DNA of 64,000 bases from Actinotignum schaalii_C (GTDB taxonomy: Bacteria > Actinomycetota > Actinomycetes > Actinomycetales > Actinomycetaceae): the NCBI RefSeq assembly GCF_034119425.1, contig NZ_JAWUEL010000005.1:1-64000 (forward strand). Direction: 5' to 3'. Made by a program: the position numbers and the translations under genes. Below the pieces are notes generated by a model. The model worked only from the letters and a program-made list of their open reading frames with translations. It was not told where the DNA came from and did no database searches. Below are positions 60,681-64,000 of the stretch, piece after piece (positions within the stretch are counted from its first letter, which is position 1; each line of letters starts with the position of its first letter).

Positions 60681-61481
60681 GTGATCGGCTTTATTGGAAC
60701 CGGACATATGGGAGGGGCCCTGGCGCGCGGGGTGCTTGCCGCGGGTGCGGATCCGGCATCCGTCGTCGTTTCCGCGAAAGACGCGCAGGCGGCGCGCGAC
60801 TTCGCAAAGGAAACGGGGGTGCGCCCGGCCGTCTCAAATACCGAGCTGGTCACGGCCGTGGGTGACGGAATCGTCGTCGTCGCCGTAAAACCATACGCGG
60901 TTGCGGGCGTTCTGAGAGAGATTAACGACGCCGCACGGCAATGCGGCACCGTCGTCGTGTCTATCGCAGCGGGCCTTGAACTTGCCACCCTCGCCCACCA
61001 TCTCGCCCCCGGTCAGCCACTCGTGCGTGCCATGCCGAATGTAGCCGCCAGCGTGCGTGCCTCCATGACGGCGCTATGCTTCTCAAGCTCCGTCACCCCC
61101 GCTCAGCAGGACGCGGTGCGGGAAGTTTTCGCTGCCGTGGGTGCCCATATCACCCTGGAAGAAAAGCATTTTTCCGTCTTTTCCGCGCTCGCCGGATGCT
61201 CCCCGGCTTTCACCTTTACTTATATTGATGCCCTCAAACGGGCCGCGGTTGCCGATGGTCTCCCGGCCGCGCAGGCGGTGCGCATCGCCGCGCAGGCGGT
61301 GGAAGGTGCGGCACGCCTGGTGCTCGCAAGTGAGCTGTCCCCTGCCGATTTGGCAGATACGGTGCAGTCGCCGGGGGGCACCACCGTGGCCGGTGTGGTG
61401 GAATTAGAACGCGCCGGTTTCGGAGCGGCCGTTGTGCGCGGCGTGCAGGCCAGTATTGATAAAGATAGGAACCTCAGCTAA
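60681..61481 (+). CDS. proC: Pyrroline-5-carboxylate reductase
   Basis: Last step of proline synthesis. The 266-residue protein has the N-terminal Rossmann loop GFIGTGHMGGALARG, the VKPYAVAGVL region, RAMPNVAASVRASMTAL and a C-terminal dimerisation domain (SPGGTTVAGVVELERAGF). I chose the GTG at 60681 because AAAGGA lies seven bases upstream; the GTG at 60675 lies too close. Confidence 0.93.
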   Translation: MIGFIGTGHMGGALARGVLAAGADPASVVVSAKDAQAARDFAKETGVRPAVSNTELVTAVGDGIVVVAVKPYAVAGVLREINDAARQCGTVVVSIAAGLELATLAHHLAPGQPLVRAMPNVAASVRASMTALCFSSSVTPAQQDAVREVFAAVGAHITLEEKHFSVFSALAGCSPAFTFTYIDALKRAAVADGLPAAQAVRIAAQAVEGAARLVLASELSPADLADTVQSPGGTTVAGVVELERAGFGAAVVRGVQASIDKDRNLS

Positions 61482-61823
61482 ATGAACGGACTGTCACTCC
61501 TTGGCTTCGCTGGGATTTTCCTGGTGGTGCTGCTGTTGTGGGGGATTTCCATGCTGCGCGAGGCCCGCTCGCTGCGTTTTATGCGTACCCACGAATGGAG
61601 CGAGGAAGAAAAAGAACGTATTTTGACGGCCGCGGCGGAGGGAACCGCCACCGCCATGCGCGCCGCGAAGAAAATCCACCCCATCTTGACCGCGCGCCAC
61701 GCTCGCCTCGTGGTGCACGATCTGGAAAGCGAAGCCGCTGAGGCTCGCCGGCGCGCCAAGCGTGCCAAACCCGGGACCCGCGCGTCCCGCTCTATCCGCG
61801 ATACTGACGCAAAGGAGAGGTAG
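61482..61823 (+). CDS. Small membrane protein of unknown function
   Basis: The 113-residue protein has one N-terminal helix (about 5-24, LLGFAGIFLVVLLLWGISM) and a basic cytoplasmic body rich in Arg, Lys and Ala ending SRSIRDTDAKER. Its ATG directly follows the proC stop (TAAATG), so it is co-expressed with proC. Not recognised. Confidence 0.7.
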   Translation: MNGLSLLGFAGIFLVVLLLWGISMLREARSLRFMRTHEWSEEEKERILTAAAEGTATAMRAAKKIHPILTARHARLVVHDLESEAAEARRRAKRAKPGTRASRSIRDTDAKER

Positions 61824-61946
61824 CTCGCCTTTTAACTCCACGTTTTCCAACGGTTCACATTGACTCGATAGATACATATATGGTGACGCCTTCGTGCTGA
61901 GATGCGCCGAGCCATATTTTGACTTCACTACCTGATGGGAACAGAT

Positions 61947-63476
61947 ATGAAGCGTTTTGCGGGCGTCGCCCTGCTCGTTGCCGGACTCGCGCTGTCCGGC
62001 TGCTCAACCAACCCGCCCTCCAATGAGGCTTCTTCCTCCGCTAGCGGCCCAGCCCCGGTTCAGAATGCGAACCCGGATGCCTCGGTGCACGTTGGTTTTA
62101 TTTTGGAACCCACCGGCCTGGATCCGACCTCGGTATCCGGCGCGGCCCTCGATCAGCTTGTTATCGATAATGTTTATGAAGGACTCACCCGCCGCGCTGA
62201 AAACGGTGATATCTTGCCAGCTTTGGCTACCTCCTGGGATATTTCCGAAGATGGGCTGAGCTATACTTTCCATCTGCGCGAGGGTGTTAAATTCCACGAC
62301 GGTTCTGATTTTGATGCCGCGGATGTTGTTGCCACCCTGGAAGCTTCTGCTGCCGAGGGGTCGAAGAATCCCGATCATAAGCTCATGCGCACTTTTAAAT
62401 CCGCGCAGGCTTCCGACCCGCATACCGTCGTCGTTACTCTATCCGAACCGAATATGAATTTCTTGGACAGCATGTCTACGGACGCTGCCATGATGGTTCC
62501 TTCCGATAACACGGTCGATTTGAATAAGGAATCGAACGGTACCGGCCCCTTCACCATCGGTGATTGGAAGACCGGATCCACCATTACCCTCGAACGCAAT
62601 GACAATTACTGGGGCGATCCGGCCGGCACCAAGGAAGTGGTCTACCACTATTACGCGGATCAGACCGCAGCCGGCAATGCGCTTGCCTCGGGACAAATTG
62701 ATATTCTCACCACCCAGAACACCGATACGGTGGAGCGGTTCGCGGCCGACCCGGCAATTATTACCTCGCAGGGTACGGAAACCTCATGGATGACGCTCGG
62801 CTTCAACCACAGCAACCCGGCTCTGGCTAATAAGGATGTGCGTACCGCTATCCGTAAGGGCATCGATAAGGATGGCCTCATTACCGCGCTGGGTGGGAAC
62901 ATGGTGCGGGTGGGTTCCATGGTTTCTCCCGGGATGGCCTGGTGGAGTGATTCCCTCAATGACATTGATTCCTATGATCCGCAGGCGGCCCGTGAACTGC
63001 TCAAAAAGGCCGGCGTTGAGAATCTCTCTCTCAACCTGCGGGTAGCTAATAATTACGATTCCGCTATTTCCGAATATGTGGCTGCCCAGCTCAAGGAGAT
63101 CGGCATTAATGTGACGATTGACCGGATGGAATTTTCCAGCTGGCTCGATGAGGTCTACCGCGGGGGAAATTACGATATGACCATGGTGCTCCACGTGGAT
63201 CCGTGGACGCTCACCTACTACTCGAATCCTAGCTACTACTGGCATTACGACAGCGCGCAGGCCCAGCGCCTCAATAAGGAAGCGATGACCGCCAGTTCGC
63301 TGGCCGAACGCGATAAGAAGCTCGGTGAGCTGGCCGCTTTCGTTTCCGAAGATGCAGCCTCGGATTGGCTCTACAGCCCCAAGGCCATTATTTTCTCCCG
63401 GGAAGGGGTCTCCGGATTCCCGACCAACCGGACCGGTTCTCGCTTCTACGCCGCTGATATTCAGGTTGCGCGTTAA
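61947..63476 (+). CDS. ABC transporter substrate-binding lipoprotein, peptide/family 5
   Basis: The 509-residue lipoprotein begins MKRFAGVALLVAGLALSGCS, with LSGC lipobox. It has the family 5 (SBP_bac_5) segments ATSWDISEDGLSYTFHLREGVKFHDGS and SNPALANKDVRTAIRKGIDK. Binds peptides, nickel or oligosaccharides; ligand unclear. Start at 61947 chosen over an ATG 12 bases earlier. Its stop overlaps the permease start (TAATG). Confidence 0.9.
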   Translation: MKRFAGVALLVAGLALSGCSTNPPSNEASSSASGPAPVQNANPDASVHVGFILEPTGLDPTSVSGAALDQLVIDNVYEGLTRRAENGDILPALATSWDISEDGLSYTFHLREGVKFHDGSDFDAADVVATLEASAAEGSKNPDHKLMRTFKSAQASDPHTVVVTLSEPNMNFLDSMSTDAAMMVPSDNTVDLNKESNGTGPFTIGDWKTGSTITLERNDNYWGDPAGTKEVVYHYYADQTAAGNALASGQIDILTTQNTDTVERFAADPAIITSQGTETSWMTLGFNHSNPALANKDVRTAIRKGIDKDGLITALGGNMVRVGSMVSPGMAWWSDSLNDIDSYDPQAARELLKKAGVENLSLNLRVANNYDSAISEYVAAQLKEIGINVTIDRMEFSSWLDEVYRGGNYDMTMVLHVDPWTLTYYSNPSYYWHYDSAQAQRLNKEAMTASSLAERDKKLGELAAFVSEDAASDWLYSPKAIIFSREGVSGFPTNRTGSRFYAADIQVAR

Positions 63477-64000
63477 TGGCTGAACCACTCGCGCTCGCGC
63501 AGGTGCCGGGGGCCACTGCGGATCCCGGCACCGTGGACCGCGAAACGGTGCTTCGCACCACGACGTCGCGCACCGCCCGCATCGTGCTCGCTGCGCTGGG
63601 GTGGGCGGTGGCGGCGTTATTCCTCGCCTCTTTCGTAATTTTCTTCGCGCTCCACACCCTGCCCGGGGATCCGGCTGTCATTATGGGTGGCCTGGATGCT
63701 ACCGACGCGCAAATCGAGGCGATCCGGGCCGAGCACGGCTGGGATCGTCCTCTCGTCGTCCAGTATCTGAGCTGGTTAGGCGCTGCCCTCACCGGAGATT
63801 TCGGCACCTCCCCTTTTTCTTCTCTTTCCGTGACCCACGAGCTCGTGACGAAGCTCCAGGTCACCGTACCCCTCGCTCTCATGTCCTTGAGTTTGGCGGT
63901 TATTTTCGCCTTGCTGATCGGGGTGTATGCCGCGGCCCGTTCCACCACCCTGACCGGGCGCCTCGTCTCCTGGCTTTCCCAGCTGGGTATCGCCATCCCT
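63476..64000 (+). CDS. Peptide ABC transporter permease, DppB/OppB type (cut by window edge)
   Basis: The first 175 residues of an inner-membrane permease partner of the preceding lipoprotein. A 35-residue N-terminal tail, a first helix (VLAALGWAVAALFLASFVIFFALHTLPGDPA, residues about 39-70), then the conserved LPGDPAVIMGG and HGWDRPLVVQYLSWLG typical of DppB/OppB, and the second and third helices. The rest is outside the window. Confidence 0.9.
   Translation, partial: MAEPLALAQVPGATADPGTVDRETVLRTTTSRTARIVLAALGWAVAALFLASFVIFFALHTLPGDPAVIMGGLDATDAQIEAIRAEHGWDRPLVVQYLSWLGAALTGDFGTSPFSSLSVTHELVTKLQVTVPLALMSLSLAVIFALLIGVYAAARSTTLTGRLVSWLSQLGIAIP

Noticed and set aside
61860..61946. CTGAGA in the leader of the peptide-binding lipoprotein, resembling the TPP riboswitch
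   Set aside because: The second conserved TPP segment (like ACCTGATCTGG followed by the P5 loop) is not present, and no thiamine gene is near.
1..64000. CRISPR arrays, prophage, insertion sequences and integrase remnants
   Set aside because: No regularly spaced repeats, transposase or phage structural genes were seen; the only recombinase is the housekeeping xerC.

Overview
The window is high-GC DNA from an actinobacterium. The gene order is the conserved actinobacterial information-processing backbone, and many genes start with GTG or TTG. Two cell-wall-anchored proteins with non-canonical sorting signals, an orphan ESX-like substrate pair and the modest gene sizes suggest an animal- or human-associated member of the Actinomycetaceae (relatives of Trueperella, Arcanobacterium, Schaalia or Actinotignum). 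That placement is inference; no rRNA gene is present to confirm it.

Region 1-13 kb. Read on the minus strand, this holds pyrH-frr-cdsA, a DivIVA-repeat gene, a DUF4081-type acetyltransferase, proS, rimP, nusA, ylxR and infB (infB is cut by the left edge). Two unrecognised plus-strand genes sit between proS and rimP. Region 11-19 kb is an accessory block between pyrH and tsf: a YeiH-type exporter, a formate/nitrite channel and two large LPXTG-type surface proteins that probably share one transcript. Region 19-33 kb has tsf-rpsB, then a plus-strand translationally coupled ABC exporter plus rsgA, an M23 peptidase, and minus-strand xerC, dprA, comM, yraN, DUF2469, rnhB and lepB. Region 33-45 kb carries rplS, a trmD gene fused to an acetyltransferase domain, rimM, khpA, rpsP, a plus-strand cation efflux gene, ffh, ftsY, a small membrane protein gene and smc. 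Thus ribosomal proteins, tRNA and rRNA maturation, protein targeting (ffh, ftsY, lepB) and chromosome handling (smc, xerC) lie together.

Region 45-64 kb is metabolic and accessory: an AAE-family transporter, folC, an MFS transporter next to a nucleoside hydrolase, brnQ, and ileS behind a clear actinobacterial T-box leader with an isoleucine AUC specifier. Next come a WXG100-like gene overlapping a DUF1023 hydrolase gene, then pcp, an SDR oxidoreductase, proC, a small membrane protein, and the start of a peptide ABC importer (binding protein and first permease) running off the right edge.

Most minus-strand backbone genes are coupled by TAATG or ATGA overlaps; plus-strand insertions are bounded by strong hairpins that look like bidirectional terminators. 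The most notable observations are the TrmD-acetyltransferase fusion, rsgA coupled to an ABC exporter, the surface-protein block splitting tsf from pyrH, the orphan WXG/DUF1023 pair, the lepB gene with two possible starts, and a recurrent decamer (ACGACGGCGC) found about nine times. No tRNA, rRNA, CRISPR array, prophage or insertion sequence was seen.
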